DNA from: Dehalococcoidia bacterium
GTDB taxonomy: Bacteria; Chloroflexota; Dehalococcoidia; Lucifugimonadales; Lucifugimonadaceae
DNA length: 64,000 bases
Assembly: GCA_009693115.1 (NCBI GenBank)
Contig: SHXW01000001.1
Span: 1-64,000 of the forward strand
Direction: 5' to 3'
Both the position numbers and the translations under genes were made by a program. Shown one piece after another: positions 34,927-44,114 of the stretch. The notes under the pieces are model-generated. The model saw only the letters and a list, made by a program, of their open reading frames with translations. It ran no database searches and was not told the DNA's origin. Numbering within the stretch: position 1 is the first letter of the stretch; each line of letters opens with the position of its first letter.

Positions 34927-35931
34927 CTATCCAGGCGGCCAGCCGCTGATCTCCCTGACCGATTTCGCGCCGGTCTGTTCCATCATCTCCAGCAGGTCAC
35001 GGTTGATCCGCATCGGAAAACTCGGGCCCTCATATATCAGCGCCGTATAAAGCTGTACCGCGTCCGCTCCCACGCTCATAAGTTCCCATACGTCCCGTGC
35101 CGAACACACGCCCCCGCAGCCGATGATCGCCACGCCCGGCAAAGCCGACCGCGCCTCCGCCACCATGCGCACCGTGTGCTCGAAAATCGGCGCACCTGAA
35201 AGCCCACCTCGTCCCACCTTCAGCCGTGCGTCTTCGACAGGGTGCGTATTCGAGACAATAAACCCGTCCGCGCCTGCGCTCACTGCCGTGTCTGCAATGA
35301 GGAGAGCAACGCGCCTCGCCTCGGCATCGCGCGACCATGGCGGCAGCTTCACAAACAGTGGCCTGTCCTTCACTCTTGCAATGGCCTCCACCAGCCCTCT
35401 CAGCCTCGCAGGCTCGTGGAATATCCGCAGCCCGGCCGTATTCGGACTGGAAATGTTCAACTCGACTGCGGCTACTAGCGGCTGCAGTCGGGCATGGCAC
35501 TCCAGGACCTCTTCCTCTATCGTGCCCGATACACTCGCCAGAAGTTGCGAACTGAACACGGCGAGCGAGCGTAGCCTCCGCTCTGCAGCATCAAGACCAG
35601 CCCCCGGAAACCCCATGGCGTTTATGACAGCCCTGCGTTGCACGTCGCGGATCAGCCGCGGCTTGGGGTTTCCTGGCCTGGCCGAAAGTGTCACTGTCCC
35701 GCCTGTCGCAAATCCAAAGCCGAGGTCCAGGAGCGGCTTCAGAAACTTGCAGTCCTTATCCAACCCCGCAGCCGCGCCGACGGGCGACGGCAACTCAAGA
35801 CCGGCCACCATCGTTCTCAACCGCACACTTTGTGTTGGCTGTCCCGACCGCATCGCGCCCCATAACCCAGGTGCGCGTAGAGCGATTTCCCCTAGTTTGC
35901 TAGCTCGTTCAGCTGGCAGAGTGAAAAGCAA
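34927..35931 (-). CDS. pyrD: Dihydroorotate dehydrogenase (quinone), class 2
   Basis: Membrane-associated flavoenzyme of pyrimidine synthesis oxidising dihydroorotate to orotate and passing electrons to the quinone pool. It shows the class 2 N-terminal helix region, the FMN site SPVGAAAGLDKDCKFLKPL, GFGFATGGTVTLSARPGNPK, NAMGFPGAGLD, and the catalytic Ser in ELNISSPNTAGLR. FVKLPPW supplies the FMN Lys, and VSNTHPVED and IGCGGVCSARDVWELM follow. The first usual start is the TTG at 35931. However, the frame upstream, back to a stop at 35961, encodes family-like residues (IIYKAVIRP), so translation may begin at an ATC near 35958. Its quinone partner is presumably the menaquinone made by the mqn operon. 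Confidence 0.95.
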   Translation of the reverse strand: MLFTLPAERASKLGEIALRAPGLWGAMRSGQPTQSVRLRTMVAGLELPSPVGAAAGLDKDCKFLKPLLDLGFGFATGGTVTLSARPGNPKPRLIRDVQRRAVINAMGFPGAGLDAAERRLRSLAVFSSQLLASVSGTIEEEVLECHARLQPLVAAVELNISSPNTAGLRIFHEPARLRGLVEAIARVKDRPLFVKLPPWSRDAEARRVALLIADTAVSAGADGFIVSNTHPVEDARLKVGRGGLSGAPIFEHTVRMVAEARSALPGVAIIGCGGVCSARDVWELMSVGADAVQLYTALIYEGPSFPMRINRDLLEMMEQTGAKSVREISGWPPG

Positions 35932-36085
35932 CGGACGTATGACAGCCTTGTAGATGATTTACCCCACCCCATTCCAGGTATGAAGCCGGTGGCAGGAACG
36001 GGCCTGCCACCATGAGAGCAGCTTCGTGGCATAGGATAAAGGACGCCCACAGACGCTCACCATACCGAAAGGCACAAACCACAGC

Positions 36086-36838
36086 ATGGATCTCACCTTC
36101 GAACGGGGTGACCCTGCCCGCCCGTGTGGCCATGCGCTCATATACTTCTCCGGCCCTGCCCCTGATTCCGCATCTGCCACGTACGTCATCCTCCTACCTG
36201 TGTTGGTGGACATAAAAAAATACGTCCCACCGTTTTTGGCTGGGCAGATTGAAGGCATGAGCGCCGCCGACATGACGGCCTTCGCCTTTCCACCCGTCCC
36301 CGAACCCGTCCAAGGCGCAGCCTGGGTACGCGCTATTGCCGAGGCACGAGGTGATGACCTTCTCTACGCCGGCCCCGGCGGCAGCGCGAATGACACAGCC
36401 ATGCTCATGGGTAAGGTAGGCGAGATCGTTGCCGAATACCGACGCCTTTACACATCCCGAGGGCTTGCGGGGGAAAAGAGCCTTGCGGACGCGCAGGGTG
36501 GCCTTCCCTCCGCGCCGGTCGAAGACGTCCTCTACAGCTTGATGAACGAGGCCGACCTTTTGACCGAACTGACTACGCTTATTGGCCGTCTCAGGTACGC
36601 AGTCGAAGGCGGCGACAAGGCCGCAGCTTCGGAGACCGAGGGCAAGATCAGAGCGTTAGGTCGGCGCCTGCCGGAAAACCGCCGTATTTCCCGTCTGGCA
36701 GAGATTGCTAAGGAACCATCGCCGAAGGCCTCGCTGCTCGCTCAACTTCATGTCGAGCGCGCCTACGCTCTCTACCGGGAAGATTATTTGCGGGTCAAGG
36801 GCATCGAAAAGCAGATTGCACAGACAGAGGCAGGGTAA
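36086..36838 (+). CDS. Uncharacterised protein
   Basis: A 250-residue protein that I do not recognise. The N-terminal half is a compact alpha/beta region (GHALIYFSGPAPDSASATYV, VILLPVLVDIKKYVPPFLAG). The middle has PPVPEPVQGAAWVRAIAEAR and a Gly-rich turn YAGPGGSANDTAMLMGKVGE. The C-terminal half is almost wholly helical and charged (LLTELTTLIGRLRYAVEGG, then QLHVERAYALYREDYLRVKG), suggesting a coiled-coil or scaffold. No signal peptide or transmembrane segment is seen, so it is probably cytosolic. It stands alone between pyrD and the threonine dehydratase gene. Coding status is supported by its length and coherent composition only. Confidence 0.75.
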   Translation: MDLTFERGDPARPCGHALIYFSGPAPDSASATYVILLPVLVDIKKYVPPFLAGQIEGMSAADMTAFAFPPVPEPVQGAAWVRAIAEARGDDLLYAGPGGSANDTAMLMGKVGEIVAEYRRLYTSRGLAGEKSLADAQGGLPSAPVEDVLYSLMNEADLLTELTTLIGRLRYAVEGGDKAAASETEGKIRALGRRLPENRRISRLAEIAKEPSPKASLLAQLHVERAYALYREDYLRVKGIEKQIAQTEAG

Positions 36839-36963
36839 GGCGACCGCCAATGTTTCGTTGGTGGTCTGTGTAAGAAATCCCCTGGCCGGAGTCCAATGGG
36901 GTTGGCCATTTATGTGGCTATTCACCCCAACCGCCTTCCACGCCAGATCTCTGAGACAGGCGT

Positions 36964-37956
36964 TCAGAACCTGCGCGTCCCTACTGCCGATCGTATGTCT
37001 CCGTAATCAAGAGCTGCCCTGAGCTGTTGAGGTGAAGTGTTTGCGCCGCTTGCGATAAGCACCACTCGCTTCCCCTTCAACCTGTCGCGCATGTCCATCG
37101 CGGCGGCAAGCGATGCAGCACCGGCGCCTTCCACTAGCGTCCTCGTGCCTTCGACGAAGTGGAACATCGCCTCGCGTATCCTTTCGTCCTTCACAACTAC
37201 AAAATCATCAAGCCGCTTCCGCAATATGCTCTGTGGCAGCTCATATCCCTGAGAAGTCCCCAGCCCCTCCGCGAACGTGTCCATCGGTCCAGTAGTCACC
37301 TTTCCTTCTTTCCAAGACCTGTATCCCGCCGGTGCCTGCGCCGACTGCACCGCGACCACCTTCGTGTGTGGCGACACAACGTCCGTGACGATGCACGCGC
37401 CCGACGCCCCACTCCCCGCGCCCATGGGCACGATGATGAAGTCAACTCCTCCCAAGTCCTCATGCGCCTCGAGTGTGTACGTAGCCACGCCTGCGATCAA
37501 TGGCGGTTCGTTCGCCGGGTGGACATAACGGGCTCCGCTCTCCTTTGCCAACTCCTCCGCCCGCTCCCGGGCGGCCTCGAAAACGTTGCCGTGGGAGAGG
37601 ACCTTCGCTCCCAGCGCCTCCATGGCCTTCACCTTCACCGCGTTGGCGCCGCTTGGCACCACTATCGTGCATGCTGCACCGAACGTCTTCGCTGCGAAGG
37701 CGATCGACTGGCCGTGGTTGCCTGTTGACGCCGTGATGAAACCCTTAGCCCTCTCGTCCTGCGTCGTGCGGCTGATCAGGTTCAGCCCGCCGCGCACTTT
37801 GAACGAGCCGAGTATCTGGAAATTCTCGTGCTTTACCCACACGTCTGCGCCGATCAGGTCGCACAGCACCGGGTAACGCCGCAGCGGTGTACGGGTGACG
37901 TAGGGGGAAATCATGCGCCGGGCGTCCAGCACGTCTGCGAAAGAGGGTTCTTGCAT
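36964..37956 (-). CDS. Threonine/serine dehydratase (PLP fold type II)
   Basis: Threonine ammonia-lyase-like enzyme of 330 residues. The ATG at 37956 is preferred (GAGG 8 nt upstream); a TTG at 37968 is the alternative. The PLP Lys is in LGSFKVRGGLNL and the phosphate loop in STGNHGQSIAFAAKTFG. A Gly-rich cofactor loop reads PMGAGSGASGACIV. The C-terminus ends shortly after LIASGANTSPQQL, without the ACT regulatory domain of biosynthetic IlvA, which favours a catabolic threonine/serine dehydratase or racemase. It is divergently transcribed from the MFS gene, with starts only 17 bp apart, so control may be shared. Confidence 0.92.
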   Translation of the reverse strand: MQEPSFADVLDARRMISPYVTRTPLRRYPVLCDLIGADVWVKHENFQILGSFKVRGGLNLISRTTQDERAKGFITASTGNHGQSIAFAAKTFGAACTIVVPSGANAVKVKAMEALGAKVLSHGNVFEAARERAEELAKESGARYVHPANEPPLIAGVATYTLEAHEDLGGVDFIIVPMGAGSGASGACIVTDVVSPHTKVVAVQSAQAPAGYRSWKEGKVTTGPMDTFAEGLGTSQGYELPQSILRKRLDDFVVVKDERIREAMFHFVEGTRTLVEGAGAASLAAAMDMRDRLKGKRVVLIASGANTSPQQLRAALDYGDIRSAVGTRRF

Positions 37957-37973
37957 TCCTGACCTCAATCTTT

Positions 37974-39482
37974 ATGGTAGAAAAGCCATCTTCCATCTTT
38001 CCGATTCTATGTGTGACCCGCCCGGCAGTGCGGAGCGCGGGGAACCAGAAACGGCCCGGTATATACTCCCCGGACGGCCTATTTGAATTGCTGACCAACC
38101 GCCACAAGGGCCCGGGGCCCCAGTCCACTACCCCCACCAGCGCGGTTCCCCCATCCGGCGGCGCCGATGTTGGCGCGCGTTCCGTGCCGGATGCGTTGCA
38201 TGGCCCGCTGGCGACACCGCAGCCCGCCCGTCCCGACTCACCAGCAACAGCGGTGTCAGGCGTTTCCGGCTGGACTGCACGCACTTTTGACTCGCTACAA
38301 GTTCGCGACTTCCGATTGCTCTGGATCGGCATGCTCCTGACGATGGGCGGGATGAACATGCAGATGTTCACCCGAGGCCTGCAGGCGTATGACATCACAG
38401 GGAGCGCCGTAATCACCGCCCTGGTCTCAATGGGTTGGGCCCCGACCATGCTTGCCTTCTCCCTGTACGGCGGTGTGCTTGGAGAACGGTTGGAACGGCG
38501 ATCGCTTATCCAATTTGCGCAGATTGGCAACGCCGTAATACCGGCTATCCTCGCTGTCCTCAGCTTCACGGGCGTGGTCCACTGGTGGCACCTGTGCGCG
38601 GCTTCTCTGGTGCAGGGGATCATGTTCGCCACGATGATGCCTGCCCGGCAGGCGATCATCCCAGAGATCGTCGGCAAAGAGCGGGTCAGTAACGCCCTGG
38701 CGTTGAACGCGTCGGCGATGGGGCTGATGAATATTGCGGGGCAGGCGTTTGGGGGGGTGCTGTATGACGTGATCGGCCCAGGCGGGTCGTACGTTACGGC
38801 ATCGGTCATGACCGTCACGGCCGTGTGGTTCACCATGCAGCTGCCCAAGATGTATCCCGAGAAAAAGACGGGCCCGCGCCGTTCCGCATTCGCTGAAATA
38901 GCCGATGGCCTGCGCTACATCAACAGCGCGCCGATGGTCAGGCTCCTGTTGCTCCAAGGCCTGGTAATAACTCTGCTCGCCATGCCGTTCCGGATGCTCA
39001 TACAGGTGTTCGCTACAGAGGTGTATGGGTCAAGTGCATCTCAGATTGGCCTGCTCGGCGCCGTGGCCGGGATAGGCGCTGTGGTGGGAGCACTGTGGAT
39101 AGCAGGGCTGCGTCCCGGACAGGGGCGTGGCGCAACGCTCCTAGGCACCTCGGTCCTTGGGGGAATCGCACTGGTAATGGCCGGCGGGTTGCCATGGCTG
39201 GCCGCCGGGATGGGGGCGATGGTTCTGGCTGGCCTCGGAGAGTCTGGCCGGATGGCCCTCGGCCAGTCACTAGTCATCGAGAACACTGATAGTGCTTACC
39301 GGGCCAGGGTAATGAGCGTCATGATGATGACCTTCGGCCTTATGCCCCTGGCCGTGCTGCCTCTGGGCATCGCCTACGACACCATAGGAGCGAGGCCTCC
39401 TGTCCTGTTTATGGGCGGGCTCCTCCTCGTATTCTGCATGTACTTCATCTTCTTCCAACCAAAACTTAGGCGGCTGCCCTAG
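37974..39482 (+). CDS. MFS transporter, EntS/DHA3-like
   Basis: Twelve-helix major facilitator, up to 502 residues, of the EntS/DHA3 drug or siderophore exporter type. The membrane part begins at about residue 115 after FDSLQVRDFRLLWIGMLLTM. The loop 2-3 signature appears as YGGVLGERLERRSLIQFAQ, and a conserved helix pair follows FATMMPARQAIIPEIVGKER. The roughly 100-residue N-terminal extension is Pro/Gly-rich and unlike the family, so the true start may lie downstream; GTG codons near residue 94 are candidates. Divergent from the threonine dehydratase gene. The substrate is unknown, and proton-driven efflux is the likely mechanism. Confidence 0.9.
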   Translation: MVEKPSSIFPILCVTRPAVRSAGNQKRPGIYSPDGLFELLTNRHKGPGPQSTTPTSAVPPSGGADVGARSVPDALHGPLATPQPARPDSPATAVSGVSGWTARTFDSLQVRDFRLLWIGMLLTMGGMNMQMFTRGLQAYDITGSAVITALVSMGWAPTMLAFSLYGGVLGERLERRSLIQFAQIGNAVIPAILAVLSFTGVVHWWHLCAASLVQGIMFATMMPARQAIIPEIVGKERVSNALALNASAMGLMNIAGQAFGGVLYDVIGPGGSYVTASVMTVTAVWFTMQLPKMYPEKKTGPRRSAFAEIADGLRYINSAPMVRLLLLQGLVITLLAMPFRMLIQVFATEVYGSSASQIGLLGAVAGIGAVVGALWIAGLRPGQGRGATLLGTSVLGGIALVMAGGLPWLAAGMGAMVLAGLGESGRMALGQSLVIENTDSAYRARVMSVMMMTFGLMPLAVLPLGIAYDTIGARPPVLFMGGLLLVFCMYFIFFQPKLRRLP

Positions 39483-39653
39483 GAGCGAGTAGCGCAGGCG
39501 AGGGTTGGCAGCACCTCTGCCATCACACGATTGCGCACACGCACCGGCCACATATCCTGACGTCGTTGATCCCCTCACGTGAGATGGCGCCGCCATGCTT
39601 CCCGGTGATCGCCAACAGAAACCTCGCATGCAGTCAAAAAAGTGCTGAACGCC

Positions 39654-41549
39654 ATGTCCATAAGACGCCTTAGCGAGGCCACTGCATCCCGCATCGCAGC
39701 CGGGGAAGTCATCGAACGCCCAGCGTCCGTCGTCAAGGAACTTGTCGAAAACTCGCTCGACGCCGGTGCGACTCGCATCGACATAGAGGTGCGCGACGGC
39801 GGCATGCGCCTCATTTCCATTACAGATAACGGCACAGGTATCCGGCCCGATGAAATCGCCCTCGCCTTCGAGCGTTTCGCCACCAGCAAGATTGCTGACG
39901 ACTCAGAACTCACCGGCATCCGCACCCTAGGCTTCCGTGGTGAGGCCCTCCCCAGCGTCGCCTCTGTCGCGCACGTCGAAGCTGTTAGTCGGGTGCCCAT
40001 CAGGGACAGCGGGGTCAGGATTGTCCTGAATTACGGGCGCGTCGTCATACAGGAGCCTGCCGCCGCTCCCCCCGGCACCACTGTTCGGGTGAGCGACATC
40101 TTCCGCAACGTCCCTGCGCGCCTCAAGTTCCTGAGTTCCCCCGGGACTGAACTGGCTAGAATCCAGCATCTGGCAAGCATCCTTGCCCTCGTTTATCCCC
40201 ACGTCGCATTCAGGCTCGCCTCAGACGGCGCAGTGCGCCTCACATCACCAGGCGGTGGGGACCGTCTGGCGGCCATCGCCGCCGTCTATGGCAGCAAGGC
40301 CGCGCAGGCCATGCTCGCCGTAGAGGGCGACTCCACTGCAGCTTTCTCCGTCAGCGGCCTCGCTGGCAGCCCCGAACTTGCCCGCGGTAACCGGACATAC
40401 ATCACCCTCTCAGTCAATGGCCGGTGGGTGCAGAGCAGACGTTTGCAGTTTGCCGTCGAGCAGGCATATTTGGGCTTTCTACCAGAGCGACGTTACCCTG
40501 TCGCGGTGCTTGATGTCAGAGCCCCATTCGAGGACATTGACGTCAACGTCCATCCGGCCAAAGCGGAGGTGCGGTTCCTAAGAGAAGACATCGTATTCGC
40601 TGAGATCCAGCGCGCCATCAGGCGAACACTTACCGAAGGTGCGCACGTCCGGCCTTTGCGCGCCCCGTCAGCGAACCCAGGCATAGGCGGGAAGGCCCAC
40701 CATCAGGATGATGGGGCAGCCCGGCGTAGCGCAACAACGAATGCTGTCCCCGGCGACCCGGCAACGACTCCCGAACAACGCCTATTCGCGACCGAGGCCA
40801 CATGGCCCATTCGCGGTCAGCCATTGCTTTCGCCTGCCTCCGGCCCTACTCAGCAGACACCGACAACCGGTCCAGCCGTGCATCCGGCCTCTGAGATTGG
40901 CCACCCGCTCTCATCCCAGACTGGGGGTGCACCAGCGGGAAAGCCCATTCCACAACGACAGGTCCTGCCGGTGTTGCGCGTCGTAGGTCAGGCGCAGGAG
41001 ACCTACATCCTTTGCGAAGGCCCGGACGGTGTTTATCTCATTGATCAGCATGCAGCGCACGAACGCGTGCTTTACGAAGACATTAAACGCCGCTCAGCGG
41101 CAAGGTCGGTTGAGTCCCAGCCATTGCTCGAACCAGAGGCTTTTGACCTTGGCCCTGCGCACGCATCCTTTATCGAATCACACTTAGAAACTCTGTCTAC
41201 CCTTGGCTTCGTCGTGGAACCCTTCGGCCCGAAAACCGCGCTCGTGCGCGCCATCCCGAAACTTCTTGTCGACCGCGGGCATGGCGGAGGAAAAGCAGGC
41301 GAGTGGCTTCTGCGGCTTATCGATGAATCGGCAGAGCGTGGACGCACAGATTCGTGGCAGGACAGGCTGCTCTACACGATGGCCTGTCACGCTTCGGTCA
41401 GGGCAGGGCAGAAGCTCACCAACGACGAATGCCGCGAACTGATCCGCCAGCTCGAACAGGTTGAGCAACCTCACACCTGCCCGCATGGCCGCCCGACCAT
41501 GCTCCACCTCAACTCCGGTCACCTCGAACGCGAGTTTGGTCGCCGTTAA
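39654..41549 (+). CDS. mutL: DNA mismatch repair protein MutL
   Basis: MutL ATPase and endonuclease of 631 residues from the ATG at 39654 (MSIRRLSEATASRIAAGEVI); GTG at 39642 is the alternative. The GHKL ATPase shows IERPASVVKELVENSLDAGA, ITDNGTGI and LGFRGEALPSVAS. A Pro/Thr/Ala-rich linker at about residues 335-435 leads to the C-terminal domain. This domain carries the metal-dependent nicking motif DQHAAHERVLYE, matching DQHA(X)2E(X)4E, and CPHGRPTMLHL near the end, so it should be an endonuclease-active MutL, as in bacteria without MutH. mutS is not nearby. Confidence 0.97.
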   Translation: MSIRRLSEATASRIAAGEVIERPASVVKELVENSLDAGATRIDIEVRDGGMRLISITDNGTGIRPDEIALAFERFATSKIADDSELTGIRTLGFRGEALPSVASVAHVEAVSRVPIRDSGVRIVLNYGRVVIQEPAAAPPGTTVRVSDIFRNVPARLKFLSSPGTELARIQHLASILALVYPHVAFRLASDGAVRLTSPGGGDRLAAIAAVYGSKAAQAMLAVEGDSTAAFSVSGLAGSPELARGNRTYITLSVNGRWVQSRRLQFAVEQAYLGFLPERRYPVAVLDVRAPFEDIDVNVHPAKAEVRFLREDIVFAEIQRAIRRTLTEGAHVRPLRAPSANPGIGGKAHHQDDGAARRSATTNAVPGDPATTPEQRLFATEATWPIRGQPLLSPASGPTQQTPTTGPAVHPASEIGHPLSSQTGGAPAGKPIPQRQVLPVLRVVGQAQETYILCEGPDGVYLIDQHAAHERVLYEDIKRRSAARSVESQPLLEPEAFDLGPAHASFIESHLETLSTLGFVVEPFGPKTALVRAIPKLLVDRGHGGGKAGEWLLRLIDESAERGRTDSWQDRLLYTMACHASVRAGQKLTNDECRELIRQLEQVEQPHTCPHGRPTMLHLNSGHLEREFGRR

Positions 41550-41649
41550 CAACCCTCGTTTGGGAGTGTCCCCGGGCGCGGAGCGAGGTCGTGGCTGATC
41601 TCCAGCGACCCCTTTTGACCACCCTCTCGAACTGGCCTAAAATCATCAG

Positions 41650-41698
41650 TTGACACCGACCGGCCAGTCGGTTGACATGGCTCCGTTTCCAGTATGGA
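41650..41698 (+). promoter_or_regulatory. TetR-type operator and promoter of the menaquinone operon
   Basis: An 18-bp near-perfect palindrome ACCGACCGGCCAGTCGGT (41655-41672; only positions 7 and 12 break symmetry) lies about 68 bp before the tetR start. It resembles operators bound by many TetR-family repressors. TTGACA hexamers flank it at 41650-41655 and 41672-41677, the latter followed after 15 bp by TATGGA. A repressor bound here would block both possible -35 elements, implying autoregulation and control of the whole operon. Functional assignment is inference. Confidence 0.6.
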
Positions 41699-41739
41699 GA
41701 ACTCAGGACGAGTCCGTAACAGGGTCTCATCAACCTCCA

Positions 41740-42333
41740 ATGACCACAGCCTCAGACGCCACACGCGAACGGATCCTTGAAGCCGCCGAGACCGTCTTCG
41801 GCGACAAGGGTTACCACGATGCCATCGTGGATGACATCGGTCGCGCCACCTCAATCTCCAAGGGTGGCCTTTACTTCCATTTCCCCAAAAAAGAGGTTCT
41901 CTTTTTTGCGGTTATGGACCGTCTCGCTGACCGGCTTGTCCAAAAGGCCGAAATGGCTGCGGCTGCCCAGACTTCACCATTGGCAAGCGCAGAAGCGGCC
42001 CTCGAAGCCGTGCTCACGTCCTTGTCTAAACGCCGGAGGATTGCCCGGCTCCTGATCGTGCAGGGCTATTCAATGGGCAACTCCTTCGAACGCAAGCGGG
42101 TTGAAGTTTTCGACCGCTTCGCCGCCATCATTAGAGACCATCTCGACAGAGCTGTCTCATCAGGCGAGGTCAGGCCCGTGGACACCCATATCGCCGCTCG
42201 GGTCTGGCTCGGGGCCATGAACGAAGTCATCATCCACTGGCTCTATGAAGGTGGCGATTCCCCGGTTCAGAGTATGCCAACCATCAAACGGCTGCTCTCC
42301 GCGGGCATCGCGCCAGAAAGGGAAGGGCAGTAG
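41740..42333 (+). CDS. TetR/AcrR family transcriptional regulator
   Basis: Repressor of 197 residues from the ATG at 41740 (MTTASDATRERILEAAETVF); the upstream open frame would run across the operator and is unlikely. The helix-turn-helix is at about residues 25-47: YHDAIVDDIGRATSISKGGL followed by YFHFPKKEVLF. The C-terminal ligand domain is helical, with a conserved-looking RVWLGAMNEVIIHWLYEGGD. It lies 2 bp before the ubiA gene and directly downstream of a TetR-like palindrome, so it probably represses the futalosine menaquinone operon that it heads. The inducer is unknown; a quinone or fatty-acid-like ligand is conceivable. Confidence 0.92.
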   Translation: MTTASDATRERILEAAETVFGDKGYHDAIVDDIGRATSISKGGLYFHFPKKEVLFFAVMDRLADRLVQKAEMAAAAQTSPLASAEAALEAVLTSLSKRRRIARLLIVQGYSMGNSFERKRVEVFDRFAAIIRDHLDRAVSSGEVRPVDTHIAARVWLGAMNEVIIHWLYEGGDSPVQSMPTIKRLLSAGIAPEREGQ

Positions 42334-42335
42334 CG

Positions 42336-43253
42336 ATGGCAGCCCATGCCACATCACAGTCCAAGTCTTCGCCCGGTCGCGGCGGGCGTCCAACAACACC
42401 CTGGGGTCGCGTCGCCCTCTTTCTCGAAACCATCAAATTCGAGCACTCAGTGTTCGCACTACCCTTCGCCATTCTCAGCGCCTTCATTCTCGCGGAAGGC
42501 GTTCCTGCCATGGGTAAACTCGGCTGGATCGTCCTGGCAATGGTCGGTATGCGTACGTTTGGCATGGGCGCGAACAGGCTCATTGACGCCGAGATCGACG
42601 CTCGTAACCCTCGCACCGTTGGCCGCGCCGTGCCCGCCGGCGTAATCAGGAAGGGCGAGGTGTGGGTCTACCTGACGATCTCAGCGGCAGCCTTTGGTCT
42701 GTCCGTGTCCCGGCTTGACAGGCTGGCCTGGTATCTCGCTCCCATTGTCCTGGCCGTCCTGATCTTTTACCCGTACACCAAGCGCTTTACCTGGCTCTGC
42801 CACATCGCGCTAGGCGTCGTCTACCTCATCGTTCCGCCCGCGGTGTGGATCGCAATGAGCGGCGAGCTGGATCCAGGCATCGTGGTCCTGGGTTTTGGGG
42901 CGATGTTTTGGGTCACCGGGTTCGATGTTCTATATTCGACGTTCGACTACAAGATCGACACTGAGCAGGGCATCTACTCGATCCCCGCGCGGTTTGGCAT
43001 CTCGGCTGCGTTGTGGGTTGCGCGTTGTTTCCATGCAGGAGCGGCGGCCCTTATCGTAGTGGCGGGTGCAATGCTCGGTGCAGGTCCACTTTATTTCGTA
43101 GGGGCGGCCGCAGCTGCATTGCTGCTTGCCTATGAAAACAACCTTGTCCGGCCCAACAACCTATCGAAGCTCAACATGGCCTTTTTCACGATGAACGGCA
43201 TCATCGCCGTGATATTCGGGACATTCGCGTCCCTTGATGCGGTGATCTTTTGA
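42336..43253 (+). CDS. ubiA: UbiA family prenyltransferase of menaquinone synthesis
   Basis: Polytopic membrane prenyltransferase of 305 residues. The first aspartate-rich motif is GANRLIDAEIDARNPRTVGR (NRxxDxxxDxxNPRT) and the second DVLYSTFDYKID (YxxxDxxxD). Eight to nine hydrophobic segments follow, including WIVLAMVGMRTFGMG and LIVVAGAMLGAGPLYFVG. In futalosine-pathway organisms a UbiA-like enzyme (MqnP) attaches the prenyl chain to 1,4-dihydroxy-6-naphthoate. The position between tetR and ubiX/ubiD/mqn genes strongly supports that role over 4-hydroxybenzoate prenylation. Confidence 0.93.
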   Translation: MAAHATSQSKSSPGRGGRPTTPWGRVALFLETIKFEHSVFALPFAILSAFILAEGVPAMGKLGWIVLAMVGMRTFGMGANRLIDAEIDARNPRTVGRAVPAGVIRKGEVWVYLTISAAAFGLSVSRLDRLAWYLAPIVLAVLIFYPYTKRFTWLCHIALGVVYLIVPPAVWIAMSGELDPGIVVLGFGAMFWVTGFDVLYSTFDYKIDTEQGIYSIPARFGISAALWVARCFHAGAAALIVVAGAMLGAGPLYFVGAAAAALLLAYENNLVRPNNLSKLNMAFFTMNGIIAVIFGTFASLDAVIF

Positions 43254-43383
43254 TGCACGCCATCAATGTCGGACTGGGCGAAGTCGAAGTCCCAGTGCTC
43301 TCCGAGCCTGTAAGAAGGGGCCCAGTGTGAAGCATCGAGTGCAATCGAGCCGGTCCGTCGGCCGGCTCACGTGTGAGGGGTAA

Positions 43384-44037
43384 ATGCCCATTTACGTCAT
43401 AGGCATCGCGGGCGCAAGCGGTGCCCCTTATGCAAAGCGCGTCATCCAGGGGCTCCTCGCCGCTCATCATGACGTGAAGGCCGTCATCACCGATGCTGGT
43501 CGACGCGTTCTTGAGGTTGAAGAGGGCGTCCGCCTAACCGGTGTCCCGACCGCCGACCTTCCCATATTGAAAGCATGGGTAGGCGGGGATGTTTCTAACC
43601 TTGAACTTGTGGACGAGCGGGACGTTTCTGCCCCCATCGCATCCGGTTCGTATCCCATTGCTGGAATGGCGGTCGTACCGTGTTCGACAGGCACTCTCGC
43701 TCGCATCGCTCACGGCATCTCAAGCGGGCTTTTGGAACGCGCCGCAGACGTCTGCCTCAAAGAACGTCGCAGACTGATCCTTGTGCCGCGCGAAACGCCC
43801 CTCAACCTTGTCCACCTTAGGAATATGACCGCAGTCACCGAGGCCGGGGCGATAGTCCTGCCAGCCATGCCCGGTTTTTACCACCGCCCACAGACCGTAC
43901 AGGACATCGTGGATTTCATAGCCGGAAGAGTTCTGGCGCACCTTGGCGTAGAGGCGAGTTTCCACAAAAATTGGACCGGCCCGGATGCCGACGTTCTCGA
44001 TGATTCGGACTTGGTCCGGCAGGAGCGAAAAGGGTGA
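43384..44037 (+). CDS. ubiX: UbiX-like flavin prenyltransferase
   Basis: Cytosolic FMN prenyltransferase of 217 residues that makes prenylated FMN, the cofactor of UbiD-type decarboxylases. The family start is clear: YVIGIAGASGAPYAKRVIQG, followed by ITDAGRRVLEVEEGVRL. The nucleotide-binding PIASGSYPIAGMAVVPCSTG and the C-terminal LPAMPGFYHRPQTVQDIVDF match the family. It stands directly before the ubiD gene it serves (MqnM-like role in the futalosine pathway). A 130-bp gap with a GAGCCGG/CCGGCTC hairpin separates it from ubiA. Confidence 0.95.
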   Translation: MPIYVIGIAGASGAPYAKRVIQGLLAAHHDVKAVITDAGRRVLEVEEGVRLTGVPTADLPILKAWVGGDVSNLELVDERDVSAPIASGSYPIAGMAVVPCSTGTLARIAHGISSGLLERAADVCLKERRRLILVPRETPLNLVHLRNMTAVTEAGAIVLPAMPGFYHRPQTVQDIVDFIAGRVLAHLGVEASFHKNWTGPDADVLDDSDLVRQERKG

Positions 44038-44070
44038 ACAACCTGCCCGTGCTTAGCCATGCCCTAATCC

Positions 44071-44100
44071 CAACCCTCTCCCGGTGGGGGAGGGGGGTTG
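44071..44100. repeat. Palindromic repeat, CCCTCTCCC family
   Basis: CAACCCTCTCCC (44071-44082) pairs imperfectly with GGGGGAGGGGGGTTG (44086-44100), between ubiX and ubiD inside the menaquinone operon. It ends 14 nt before the ubiD start and could modulate ubiD translation. Confidence 0.55.
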
Positions 44101-44114
44101 CGAGGCAGAAATAA

